Source of the DNA: Bacteroidota bacterium
Lineage (GTDB): Bacteria; Bacteroidota; Bacteroidia; Chitinophagales; Chitinophagaceae
Direction: 5' to 3'
NCBI GenBank assembly: GCA_947460795.1
Contig: CANHJA010000025.1
Location: 1 to 15,344, forward strand
Length of the DNA: 15,344 nucleotides
In this document: piece after piece, positions 7,737 to 14,820 of the stretch
Position numbering within the stretch: the stretch's first letter is position 1
Layout of the letters: every line of letters starts with the position of its first letter
Notes under the pieces: generated by a model
Told to the model about the DNA's origin: nothing
Database searches by the model: none
The model's input: only the letters and a program-made list of their open reading frames with translations
Program-made: the position numbers and the translations under genes

Positions 7737-8615
7737 TTACTCCTCACCAAAAGAATTTATCTTTTTTAGTATTTTATTAGCAACTTCTAACGTTTTAAAC
7801 CCATCTTCCATGGATACTTTAGGGAGCTGTTTTAAGTGTATACTATTTACAAAGTCATTAATTTCAATTTGTAATATATTTTTTTCATTAAATGTGTTTG
7901 AAGTTACGCTTAATTCCTTGTTATCCTCAAATTGATTGTGCAATGAAACTAAATCGGTTTTTTGTTGGATAAAGTCGACCGAATAATAAGAATCCTTCTG
8001 AAAAATGCGCATTTTATTCATATCTTTCAATGAGATCCTGCTGGCTGTAAAATTTGCAATGCAACCATTCGTAAATTCTACACGAGCATTTGCAATATCT
8101 TTAAAATCGCTGATTACTTTTATTCCCGTAGCAGAAATTCGTTTAATTTCACTTTTTACGATAGACAGTACAATAAAAATATCTTGCATCATCAATTCAA
8201 AAACAACATCATTTTCATAGCGAACATTTTTAATGGTGCTTAATCGATGGGATTCAATAAACAATGGAATTTTAATATTGTCTTTAATCGACTCAAGCGC
8301 AGGATTTCTGTTTTCTTGAAAATGAATGCAAGATTCAATACTTCCTTCATTGCATGTTTTAATTAATTCTTCTACTTCTTGGGATGAAAAATTGGCAATA
8401 TTTTCAATAAAGATATGTTTCCCATTTCTTACAGCAATATCGGTGTAATTAAATGCATTGTTGCAATTGGTAATGAATACAATATCCGAATTGAGTATAA
8501 AATCGGTTATACTGGATTGCTCTATAAAAAAATCAATAGTAAAAAGTTCATTTGATGACAATGATTTTATTTTACTACTATAATCTCCCTCTCCTACAAC
8601 CCCAATTTTATACAT
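7737..8615 (-). CDS. Gfo/Idh/MocA-fold protein, probable pseudoenzyme
   Basis: The 292 residues follow the layout of the Gfo/Idh/MocA oxidoreductases: an N-terminal Rossmann domain (MYKIGVVGEG, IVFITN at 45-50) and a C-terminal beta-sheet domain. The C-terminal part DIANARVEFTNGCIANFTAS (173-192) and KMRIFQKDSYYSVDF (201-215) is typical of a form common in Bacteroidota. Every expected active-site motif is altered. EKP is IEN (Glu71-Asn72, no lysine). The catalytic HDxD segment reads QDIF (144-147). The third Rossmann glycine is replaced (GEGDYSS). The GHxERFNP segment is IHFQENRNP. The frame is uninterrupted and codon use looks like its neighbours, so this is a maintained gene rather than debris. 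It lies 37 bp after ilvE and 37 bp before the lipoprotein. Loss of redox activity is inferred. A structural or sugar-nucleotide-sensing role is possible. Confidence 0.82.
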   Translation of the reverse strand: MYKIGVVGEGDYSSKIKSLSSNELFTIDFFIEQSSITDFILNSDIVFITNCNNAFNYTDIAVRNGKHIFIENIANFSSQEVEELIKTCNEGSIESCIHFQENRNPALESIKDNIKIPLFIESHRLSTIKNVRYENDVVFELMMQDIFIVLSIVKSEIKRISATGIKVISDFKDIANARVEFTNGCIANFTASRISLKDMNKMRIFQKDSYYSVDFIQQKTDLVSLHNQFEDNKELSVTSNTFNEKNILQIEINDFVNSIHLKQLPKVSMEDGFKTLEVANKILKKINSFGEE

Positions 8616-8652
8616 ATCTTTTTAAAATGCGAAATCTAGAATTAAAAAATAT

Positions 8653-9711
8653 TTAGCAAACAGTAAACATCCAATTATGTGTATCAGGGATATGCCCATG
8701 ACGGATATCAGCCAATTCTTTTTTAATCATTGCAGAAATTTCCCAAGTAGACTCTTCCGGAAGATGAACTATTTCACCTTCATAGTTTAGTTCGCAAATA
8801 GGTGCAATAACAGCAGCCGTTCCAGCTCCAAAAGCTTCTTTCAATGTACCTTTTTTGCTTGCTTCTAAAATTTCATCAATCGATAAAGGACGTTCTTCAA
8901 CAGCAATTCCTTTTTCTTTCAATAATTGAATGATACTAGCACGAGTAACACCTGCTAAAATAGTTCCTGCTGTTAAGTCAGGGGTAATTACTGTATTTCC
9001 TATTACAAAAAATACGTTCATCGTTCCTATTTCTTGTACATATTTATGTTCTACACCATCTACCCAAAGAATTTGGTCGTAACCCATCTCTTTAATTTTT
9101 TTAGAAGGTAACATCGCAGCTCCATAATTTCCAGCTGCTTTTGTAAACCCAATACCACCAGGAAATGCTCGGATATATTCTTTTTGTAAATAAATTCTTG
9201 TTGGTTTGCTATAATAGGCACCTGCTGGAGAGGTAATTATCATAAAACGGAATTTTTCAGCAGGTTTTACGCCAATGAATTCATCTGTAGCAAACATAAA
9301 TGGTCTGATGTAAAGTGAGCAACCATAAGAGTTTGGCACCCAGTTTTTATCTAATTCAATCAATTCTTTTAATCCCTGAATAAAAATTTCTTCCGGAATT
9401 TCTGGCATCGCCATGCGTTCTGCCGATATATTAAATCGTTTCCAGTTATCGTGTGGACGAAAAATTTTCACCTCGCCGCTTTCAGTTTTGTACGCTTTAA
9501 TTCCTTCAAAAATAGCTTGACCATAATGAATAAAAGTAGTAGAAGGGCTCATCGTGATGTCGCCATATGGCAGAATTTGAGGTGCTTTCCACTCGCCATC
9601 TTCATAATCAGCAATCAACATATGGTCAGAATATAACTTTCCAAATTGAATATTGCTTTCATCTAATAAATTTGCACGACTTTCTGTAACTTTCAACGTA
9701 CTAATGCTCAT
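8653..9711 (-). CDS. ilvE: Branched-chain amino acid aminotransferase
   Basis: This cytoplasmic PLP enzyme interconverts leucine, isoleucine and valine with their 2-oxo acids, using glutamate/2-oxoglutarate. At 352 residues it belongs to the longer BCAT subgroup. Visible hallmarks are IHYGQAIFEGIKAYK (61-75), RFNISAERM (92-100), the PLP-binding Lys191 in FTKAAGNYGAAM, QILWVDGVEHKYVQEIGTMN, TILAGVTRASI and EAFGAGTAAVIAP. The ATG at 9711 is well placed. The divergent gap to the next plus-strand gene (9712-9783, 72 bp) is very AT-rich and shows no convincing TAnnTTTG box in either direction. It is the first gene of the minus-strand series 9711-2356, although it has no obvious metabolic link to the surface genes behind it. 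Its 3' end is 37 bp from the next start, so co-transcription is likely. Confidence 0.95.
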   Translation of the reverse strand: MSISTLKVTESRANLLDESNIQFGKLYSDHMLIADYEDGEWKAPQILPYGDITMSPSTTFIHYGQAIFEGIKAYKTESGEVKIFRPHDNWKRFNISAERMAMPEIPEEIFIQGLKELIELDKNWVPNSYGCSLYIRPFMFATDEFIGVKPAEKFRFMIITSPAGAYYSKPTRIYLQKEYIRAFPGGIGFTKAAGNYGAAMLPSKKIKEMGYDQILWVDGVEHKYVQEIGTMNVFFVIGNTVITPDLTAGTILAGVTRASIIQLLKEKGIAVEERPLSIDEILEASKKGTLKEAFGAGTAAVIAPICELNYEGEIVHLPEESTWEISAMIKKELADIRHGHIPDTHNWMFTVC

Positions 9712-9783
9712 ATCATTTTTATTTTTAAATACTTGTAGAATAGACTATATTGCAAAAAAACAAAAAAAAATCCATAGTAAATA

Positions 9784-10242
9784 ATGAACGATATTCAGAT
9801 AGACGAAGTTTTGCACATTTACAACGAAACGATTTATACAAACATTGATTCTAATACATCTCACGAAATTATAAAGGGAAGTTTTCAACAAAAAATTTTG
9901 ATTTTGATTTCAAAAGAAGACAATTTGCCAGAAAATCAGCAGCTTTTAACTAAAATGCTTTCCGCTTGCAATCTACAAGAAGCAGATTATCAAATTGGTA
10001 TGGTTTTAGAAAAAAATGCCATTTTACAAATTATCAATCAATTGAATCCTGAAACGGTTCTTCTGTTTGGATTGAGCCTGAATAATGAAGCATTTAATGC
10101 TCAAAAAAATGTTTACAAACCATTTCGATTCAATCAAATTAAATTTTTACTGAGCAATACATTAAGTGAAGTGAGCGCCAATGCTGCCATGAAATCATCC
10201 CTTTGGACCACCGGTTTAAAACCACTTTTTAATATTCAATAA
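9784..10242 (+). CDS. Small protein resembling DNA polymerase III psi subunit (HolD-like)
   Basis: The 152 residues are not an enzyme family I can name with confidence. The layout matches the psi subunit of the clamp loader, which has a uracil-DNA-glycosylase-like fold. It has an N-terminal helix segment LHIYNETIYTNI (10-21) where E. coli psi has LQQLGITQWSL, then the core strand ILILISKEDNLP (38-49). The helix QQLLTKMLSACNL (52-64) corresponds to psi LVSDVLRALTV, followed by a second strand LLFGLSL (93-99). It ends in SANAAMKSSLWTTGLKPLF, comparable to the psi NPTARAALW segment. No catalytic residues are evident. The stop codon is 2 bp from the rdgB ATG, so the two are translated together, which fits a DNA-metabolism role. 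The psi assignment is inference from pattern. An otherwise unknown conserved Bacteroidota protein is the alternative. Confidence 0.6.
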   Translation: MNDIQIDEVLHIYNETIYTNIDSNTSHEIIKGSFQQKILILISKEDNLPENQQLLTKMLSACNLQEADYQIGMVLEKNAILQIINQLNPETVLLFGLSLNNEAFNAQKNVYKPFRFNQIKFLLSNTLSEVSANAAMKSSLWTTGLKPLFNIQ

Positions 10243-10244
10243 TT

Positions 10245-10823
10245 ATGTTAGAACTCGTTTTTTGCACTAACAACGATCATAAAATCAACGAAGTTTCTCA
10301 AATCATGGGAACACAATTTTCATTTTTGAAACTCAAAGAGGTTCAATTTTTTGACGACATCCCAGAACCCTTTGAAACCTTGGAAGAAAATTCGTTAGAA
10401 AAAGCTCAAGTCGTTCACCATTTTTGTGGCAAAAACTGTTTTGCCGAAGACACTGGTTTGTTTGTAGAAGCCATTGATGGTGAACCCGGCGTTTATTCAG
10501 CACGATATGCAGGTGAGCCAACCAATTCAGAAAAAAATATCGAAAAAGTATTAGAGAAATTAGCTTCAAAAAGCAATCGAAACGCCTATTTTAAAACGGT
10601 TATTACATTAATTATTCACGGGGAAATAAAACAATTTGAAGGCATTTGTAAAGGAACTATTGCAATGCATAAACAAGGCTCAGATGGTTTTGGTTATGAT
10701 CCAATTTTTATTGCAGAAGGCTATTCAAAATCATTTGCTGAAATTCCTGCTGTAGAAAAAAATGCCATCAGCCATCGCAAAAAAGCATTTGATAGGTTTA
10801 GTGAGTATTTGGAAGGGTTGTAA
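10245..10823 (+). CDS. rdgB: XTP/dITP diphosphatase (non-canonical purine NTP pyrophosphatase)
   Basis: The enzyme hydrolyses ITP, dITP and XTP to the monophosphates, keeping deaminated purines out of DNA and RNA. The 192-residue length is typical of the Ham1/RdgB family. The nucleotide-binding start FCTNNDHKINEV (6-17), the metal-binding glutamates in TLEENSLEKA (45-54), catalytic Asp69 in AEDTGLFVEA (67-76) and GVYSARYAG (82-90) are all present. So are GSDGFGYDPIF (145-155) and the C-terminal SHR (176-178). The ATG lies 2 bp after the preceding stop codon and the genes are probably translationally coupled. The 59-bp gap behind it contains the likely promoter of the next gene and no terminator. 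Confidence 0.95.
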   Translation: MLELVFCTNNDHKINEVSQIMGTQFSFLKLKEVQFFDDIPEPFETLEENSLEKAQVVHHFCGKNCFAEDTGLFVEAIDGEPGVYSARYAGEPTNSEKNIEKVLEKLASKSNRNAYFKTVITLIIHGEIKQFEGICKGTIAMHKQGSDGFGYDPIFIAEGYSKSFAEIPAVEKNAISHRKKAFDRFSEYLEGL

Positions 10824-10848
10824 ATTATTGAAACTATGCAATGTGTGC

Positions 10849-10878
10849 TTGTGGCTAAACACAAAATATTTACTTTTA
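10849..10878 (+). promoter_or_regulatory. Promoter candidate for the thioesterase gene
   Basis: TTG (10849-10851) and TACTTTTA (10871-10878) are separated by 19 bp. The -7 box departs from TAnnTTTG only at the last base. The usual start distance would place the mRNA 5' end at or within a few bases of the ATG at 10883, implying a leaderless or nearly leaderless transcript. A 5-bp inverted repeat TTGTG (10849-10853) / CACAA (10860-10864) overlaps the -33 element. Confidence 0.5.
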
Positions 10879-10882
10879 CAGC

Positions 10883-11308
10883 ATGAGAATAAAAATAAAT
10901 TTTCAAAAATCCTTTACGTTTTCTGTTGCAATACCTGTGCGCATTTCCGATATTAATTATGGCGGTCATGTAGGAAATGATCATATTTTATCTATTGTAC
11001 ATGAAGCACGCATGGCGTTTTTTAAATCTCATGGTCAAACAGAAATGAATGCTGGAGGAATTAATTTAATTATGGCCGACAGTGCTGTTCAATATAAAGG
11101 GGAATCCTTTCATGGCGATATTATTTTAGTTGAAATATATGCCGACAATATCAGTTCTATTTCATTTGATTTATTTTACAAACTCACTACCATTCGTGAA
11201 GAAAAACAATTCGATATTGCTTATGTAAAAACGGGCATGATTTGTTTTGATTATAGCACCCGTAAAATGGTGAATATGACTGAAACCTTGGAAAAAATTT
11301 TGAAGTAA
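10883..11308 (+). CDS. Acyl-CoA thioesterase, hotdog fold (4HBT-like)
   Basis: This is a 141-residue single-domain hotdog protein expected to hydrolyse acyl-CoA or acyl-ACP thioesters in the cytoplasm. The active-site region VRISDINYGGHVGNDHIL (19-36) matches the RxxDxxxxGHVxN motif of 4-hydroxybenzoyl-CoA-type thioesterases. The candidate nucleophile or base is Asp23, and His29 lies at the turn into the central helix. HEARMAFF (40-47) continues that helix. The second half supplies the beta strands (SAVQYKGESFHGDIILVEI; FDLFYKL; DIAYVKTGMICFDYSTRKMV). Length is normal. The ATG at 10883 is the only start that keeps the first strand. It follows rdgB by 59 bp and probably has its own promoter. 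Substrate cannot be deduced. Confidence 0.85.
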   Translation: MRIKINFQKSFTFSVAIPVRISDINYGGHVGNDHILSIVHEARMAFFKSHGQTEMNAGGINLIMADSAVQYKGESFHGDIILVEIYADNISSISFDLFYKLTTIREEKQFDIAYVKTGMICFDYSTRKMVNMTETLEKILK

Positions 11309-11431
11309 ATTTCCAATTCCTATTTTTATTTAATGAAATTAATCATTCAAAATTGAGCATTCGAAATTGTTCAATCGTAATTGATTGATATCCTATCAAA
11401 ATTATTAATATCCATTTAACAGATAATAAAG

Positions 11432-11461
11432 TTGAAAATATTGTCAGATGGCTTTCTTTTG
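11432..11461 (+). promoter_or_regulatory. Promoter candidate for the TonB-dependent receptor operon
   Basis: TTG (11432-11434) and TTCTTTTGC (11454-11462) are separated by 19 bp. The -7 box differs from TAnnTTTG at its second base only and is followed by the favoured C. It lies within the 172-bp gap 11309-11480, which has no terminator for the thioesterase. A small dyad TTGATA (11385-11390) / TATCAA (11394-11399) sits about 40 bp upstream and could be an operator, though it is short. Confidence 0.5.
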
Positions 11462-11480
11462 CATATTAATATTATAATTT

Positions 11481-13793
11481 ATGAAGAAAATCCTTTTCTT
11501 TTTCTCAATCATGTTCAGTTTTGCATCAATGCTAACTGCTCAAGAAAAATTTACTTTGAGTGGTTCTGTAAAAGATAAAACAACAGGTGAAGAATTAATT
11601 GGGGCATCTATACGAGTAGTTGAATTGCCAAATGTAGGAATCAGAACCAATGAATATGGTTTTTATTCATTGACCCTACCAAAAGGTAAATACGCCATTA
11701 AAGCAAGTTATATTGGCTTTGAGGAAACGATACAAACCATTAATTTAGATAAAAACCAAAAAGTAAATTGGGAGCTTTCTAAAAAAGGGAGAGAAATAAA
11801 AGAAGTGAAAATTTCTGCTAAAAAAGCAAACGAAAATTTAACGCAAACAACCATGGGCATGGAAAAAATAAACATGTCTGAAATTGCAAAATTACCCGTC
11901 TTATTTGGTGAAAAAGATGTGTTGAAAACGATTCAATTATTGCCAGGTGTAAAAAGTGCTGGAGAAGGAAACAGTGGTTTTTTTGTAAGAGGTGGCTCAG
12001 CTGATCAAAATTTAATTTTGTTAGATGAAGCTCCTGTTTACAACGCATCTCATTTATTAGGATTTTTTAGCACATTTAATAGCGATGCCATCAAAGATGC
12101 AACTTTGATTAAAGGCAATACTCCTGCGCAATATGGAGGACGTTTGGCTTCGGTTTTAGATGTAAAAATGAATGAGGGAAATGACAAAGAGTATCATGTG
12201 GCTGGTGGGATAGGTTTAATCAGTTCTCGTTTAAGCATTGAAGGTCCTATCCAAAAAGAAAAGTCATCATTTTTAATTACAGGAAGAAGAACGTATGCCG
12301 ATGTATTTTTAAAAGCATCTGAAAAATTTAAAGATAACATACTTTATTTCTATGATTTTAATGCTAAAGCAAATTATAGAATCAATAAAAATAATCGGAT
12401 TTATTTATCAGGTTATTTAGGTCGGGATGTATTAGGTTTAGGAAATCAATTTGGAATTAATTGGGGAAATAAAACAGCTACCCTTCGTTGGAATAGCATA
12501 ATTAATCCTAAATTATTTTCAAATACTTCTTTAATATACAGCGATTATAATTACAACATCAATATCAAAGGTGACAGTGTTTCATTTAACATAAATTCTC
12601 AAATTCAAGACTACAATTTTAAACAAGAATTTCAATATTATGCATCCGCAAAAAGCTCTTGGCGATTTGGTTTTAACGGCATTCATCATACTTTAACACC
12701 AAGTCGTTTTAATGGTGACGAAGATGTTTTTAATAAGTCAACAAGAGTCGGTCGTTCATCATTAGAAAATGCCTTGTATGTAAATAATTCGTATACGGTC
12801 AATAGTAAATTAAGTGTTGAAGGAGGCTTACGTTTGTCTGCCTATACCATTTTAGGAGGAGATACATATAATTTATACGACAAAGGAGTAAAAAAAGACA
12901 GTGTAGTATTAGCAAAAGGTGCAATTGGAAAAACATATACAAATCCAGAGCCAAGATTCTCTATCAGTTATCAACTAAATGATAAAAGTAGTTTAAAAGC
13001 AGCCTATGCGCGCAATACACAACACCTACATTTATTGAGTAACTCTACTACAACGAATCCTACAGATTCTTGGATAGGGAATAGCTACAATATTAAACCC
13101 GAAATTGCTGATCAAATGAGTGCTGGGTATTTTAGAAACTTCAAAGACAATAGTTATGAATTCAGTGTTGAAGCTTATTACAAAGACATGCAAAATCAAG
13201 TAGATTTCAAAAATGGAGCAGATATAAATACCGTACCGGATGTAGAAAGTGAATTGCTTTTTGGTGTTGGAAGAGCCTATGGTTTAGAACTTTTATTTAA
13301 AAAGAAAACAGGAAAATTCACCGGTTGGGTAAGTTATACATTGTCTAAAACAGAACGTAAAATTGAAGGTATCAATAATAACAATTGGTACAATGCAAAA
13401 CAAGATAGACGCCATGATTTAGCTGTTATCGGAACCTATCAAGTGAATCAAAAATGGTCTGTAGCGTCTAATTTTGTTTTATATACTGGTAATGCAGTTA
13501 CCTTCCCAACAGGAAAATACGTCGTAGATTCGAAAACAGTTTTTTTATATGGTGAAAGAAATTCTAATAGAATGCCAATTTATCATCGATTAGATTTTAG
13601 TGTAAACTACGAAGGAAACAACAAGAAGAAATGGCACGGCTCATGGAACTTTGGTTTATACAATGCTTATGGCAGACAAAATGCATATTCCATCGATTTC
13701 AAAGATGATCCAAATGATGCTAGCAAAACACAAGTGGTTAAAACCTCTTTGTTTAGATGGGTGCCAAGTATAACCTATAATTTTAAATTTTAA
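11481..13793 (+). CDS. TonB-dependent outer membrane receptor with carboxypeptidase-regulatory-like N-terminal domain
   Basis: This 770-residue outer membrane transporter would take up a ligand using energy from TonB-ExbBD. A signal peptide (MKKILFFFSIMFSFASMLTA, cleaved before QEKF) precedes a CarboxypepD_reg-like domain (about 25-100: LSGSVKDKTTGEELIGASIR, then SYIGFEE). A TonB-box-like stretch IKEVKISAKK (106-115) follows. The plug domain (about 130-230) shows GFFVRGGSADQNLILLDEAP and LIKGNTPAQYGGRLASVLDV. The rest is barrel, with ISYQLNDKSSLKAAYARNTQ and a C-terminal aromatic strand ending YNFKF. The DUF4249-type lipoprotein starts 24 bp downstream. This pairing recalls SusC/SusD but uses a different lipoprotein family. 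The substrate is not evident. The receptor lacks the long SusC length (about 1000 aa). Confidence 0.93.
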   Translation: MKKILFFFSIMFSFASMLTAQEKFTLSGSVKDKTTGEELIGASIRVVELPNVGIRTNEYGFYSLTLPKGKYAIKASYIGFEETIQTINLDKNQKVNWELSKKGREIKEVKISAKKANENLTQTTMGMEKINMSEIAKLPVLFGEKDVLKTIQLLPGVKSAGEGNSGFFVRGGSADQNLILLDEAPVYNASHLLGFFSTFNSDAIKDATLIKGNTPAQYGGRLASVLDVKMNEGNDKEYHVAGGIGLISSRLSIEGPIQKEKSSFLITGRRTYADVFLKASEKFKDNILYFYDFNAKANYRINKNNRIYLSGYLGRDVLGLGNQFGINWGNKTATLRWNSIINPKLFSNTSLIYSDYNYNINIKGDSVSFNINSQIQDYNFKQEFQYYASAKSSWRFGFNGIHHTLTPSRFNGDEDVFNKSTRVGRSSLENALYVNNSYTVNSKLSVEGGLRLSAYTILGGDTYNLYDKGVKKDSVVLAKGAIGKTYTNPEPRFSISYQLNDKSSLKAAYARNTQHLHLLSNSTTTNPTDSWIGNSYNIKPEIADQMSAGYFRNFKDNSYEFSVEAYYKDMQNQVDFKNGADINTVPDVESELLFGVGRAYGLELLFKKKTGKFTGWVSYTLSKTERKIEGINNNNWYNAKQDRRHDLAVIGTYQVNQKWSVASNFVLYTGNAVTFPTGKYVVDSKTVFLYGERNSNRMPIYHRLDFSVNYEGNNKKKWHGSWNFGLYNAYGRQNAYSIDFKDDPNDASKTQVVKTSLFRWVPSITYNFKF

Positions 13794-13817
13794 TTTCAAG
13801 CATTTAAATAATTTCAA

Positions 13818-14588
13818 ATGAAAAAAATAACACTTTATATATTCTCAGTAATTGCTTTAAGTGCTTGTACTAAAGTAATCAACATCGATTTAAATTCATC
13901 GAATGAACAAATTGTTGTGGAAGCAAAAATAGCGGACGACGCTTCACCATGCACCGTTAAATTAACCAAGACCGTTAATTTTAGTAATCCAAATATGTTT
14001 CCAGCGGTACAAGGTGCTGTCGTAAAAATTTCGGATGGGACCACTACAGAAACCTTAATAGAAACTGCTGCGGGTGTTTACAAAACAACATCGATGCTTG
14101 GTGTTAGCGGTAAAACATATTCGCTGTCAATAGTAGCCGAAGGTAAAAACATTACTGCTGTAAGCACCATGCCTGCGCCAGTTCCTTTAGACACGATATT
14201 ATTTTTAAAAAGCAGATTTGGCAATCAAAATGGAGAAGAAACTTTTATTTCTGTTCCTCGTTTTCAAGACCCAATAACACCCGGAAACAATTATCGTTTT
14301 ATTCAAACCATCAATGATTCTTTGGACAAAACATTTTCTGTAGATAATGACAACGTAACGAATGGATTGCCATATCAACGTCCAAATTTTACTCAAGGGC
14401 CCAAAATACGTATGGGTGATTCGGTACATTTTGAAATGCAATGTATTGATAGACCTATCTTCGATTATTTTACTTCATTAAACTCAAATGCAACTACTAC
14501 ACCTTCCAATCCTGTTACAAACATTGTGGGTGCTTTAGGTTATTTTTCGGCACATACTGTTGTAAGAAAAAGTATCCAAGTGAAATAA
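13818..14588 (+). CDS. DUF4249-type lipoprotein, partner of the TonB-dependent receptor
   Basis: The 256-residue product has a lipoprotein signal peptide ending LSAC (Cys17) and would be anchored to the outer membrane. The mature N-terminus VINIDLNSSNEQIVVEAKI (20-38), the strand TVKLTKTVNF, the segment VQGAVVKISDGTTTETLIE and GVYKTTSMLGVSGKTYSLSI match my memory of the DUF4249 family. That family is commonly encoded directly after TonB-dependent receptors in Bacteroidota. The closing IVGALGYFSAHTVVRK is also typical of it. The family has no known biochemical role. By analogy with SusD it may deliver ligand to the receptor or close it, but that is inference. The gene is 24 bp after the receptor stop codon and clearly co-transcribed. 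A terminator lies at 14751. Confidence 0.85.
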   Translation: MKKITLYIFSVIALSACTKVINIDLNSSNEQIVVEAKIADDASPCTVKLTKTVNFSNPNMFPAVQGAVVKISDGTTTETLIETAAGVYKTTSMLGVSGKTYSLSIVAEGKNITAVSTMPAPVPLDTILFLKSRFGNQNGEETFISVPRFQDPITPGNNYRFIQTINDSLDKTFSVDNDNVTNGLPYQRPNFTQGPKIRMGDSVHFEMQCIDRPIFDYFTSLNSNATTTPSNPVTNIVGALGYFSAHTVVRKSIQVK

Positions 14589-14638
14589 ATTGTGTAATAA
14601 AAATTTACAATACTAAATTTATAATGAAGTTATTTTTG

Positions 14639-14721
14639 TGCGGCACACACGCTATCGGTTCCAATCTTTTGCCTCAAAGCAGGCAAATAGAAAAAGGTTT
14701 TCCACTTCTATCGTTGCCGCA
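14639..14721. repeat. GC-rich dyad element between convergent genes
   Basis: The arms TGCGGCA (14639-14645) and TGCCGCA (14715-14721) are perfect inverted repeats bounding 83 bp. An internal hairpin TTTGCCT (14668-14674) / AGGCAAA (14681-14687) sits near the centre. A six-base CTATCG recurs in direct orientation at 14652-14657 and 14708-14713. By hand count the element is about 47% G+C, well above the AT-rich flanks. It contains no gene. Its organisation suggests a mobile palindromic repeat (REP or MITE-like) or a structured RNA, but no second copy is visible in this window. Confidence 0.45.
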
Positions 14722-14750
14722 ATACAATTTAATATAGATTGTCAAAAAAT

Positions 14751-14782
14751 AAAAAAATCCTTTTGCATAAAAGGATTTTTTT
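14751..14782. terminator. Bidirectional terminator between convergent operons
   Basis: A perfect 14-bp stem, 14751-14764 (AAAAAAATCCTTTT) and 14769-14782 (AAAAGGATTTTTTT), closes the loop GCAT. T-runs lie on the 3' side in both directions. It ends the receptor/lipoprotein transcript on the plus strand and the second receptor transcript on the minus strand. Confidence 0.88.
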
Positions 14783-14820
14783 ACATTTATAAGAAATAGA
14801 ATAAGATAAAATCACACTCT

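Noticed and set aside
14205..14441. Antisense open frame inside the DUF4249 gene
   Set aside because: No start context, no recognisable motif, and the plus-strand frame is convincingly coding.
14639..14721. Integron attC site
   Set aside because: The dyad has no GTTRRRY/RYYYAAC core pair and there is no integrase or cassette array in the window.
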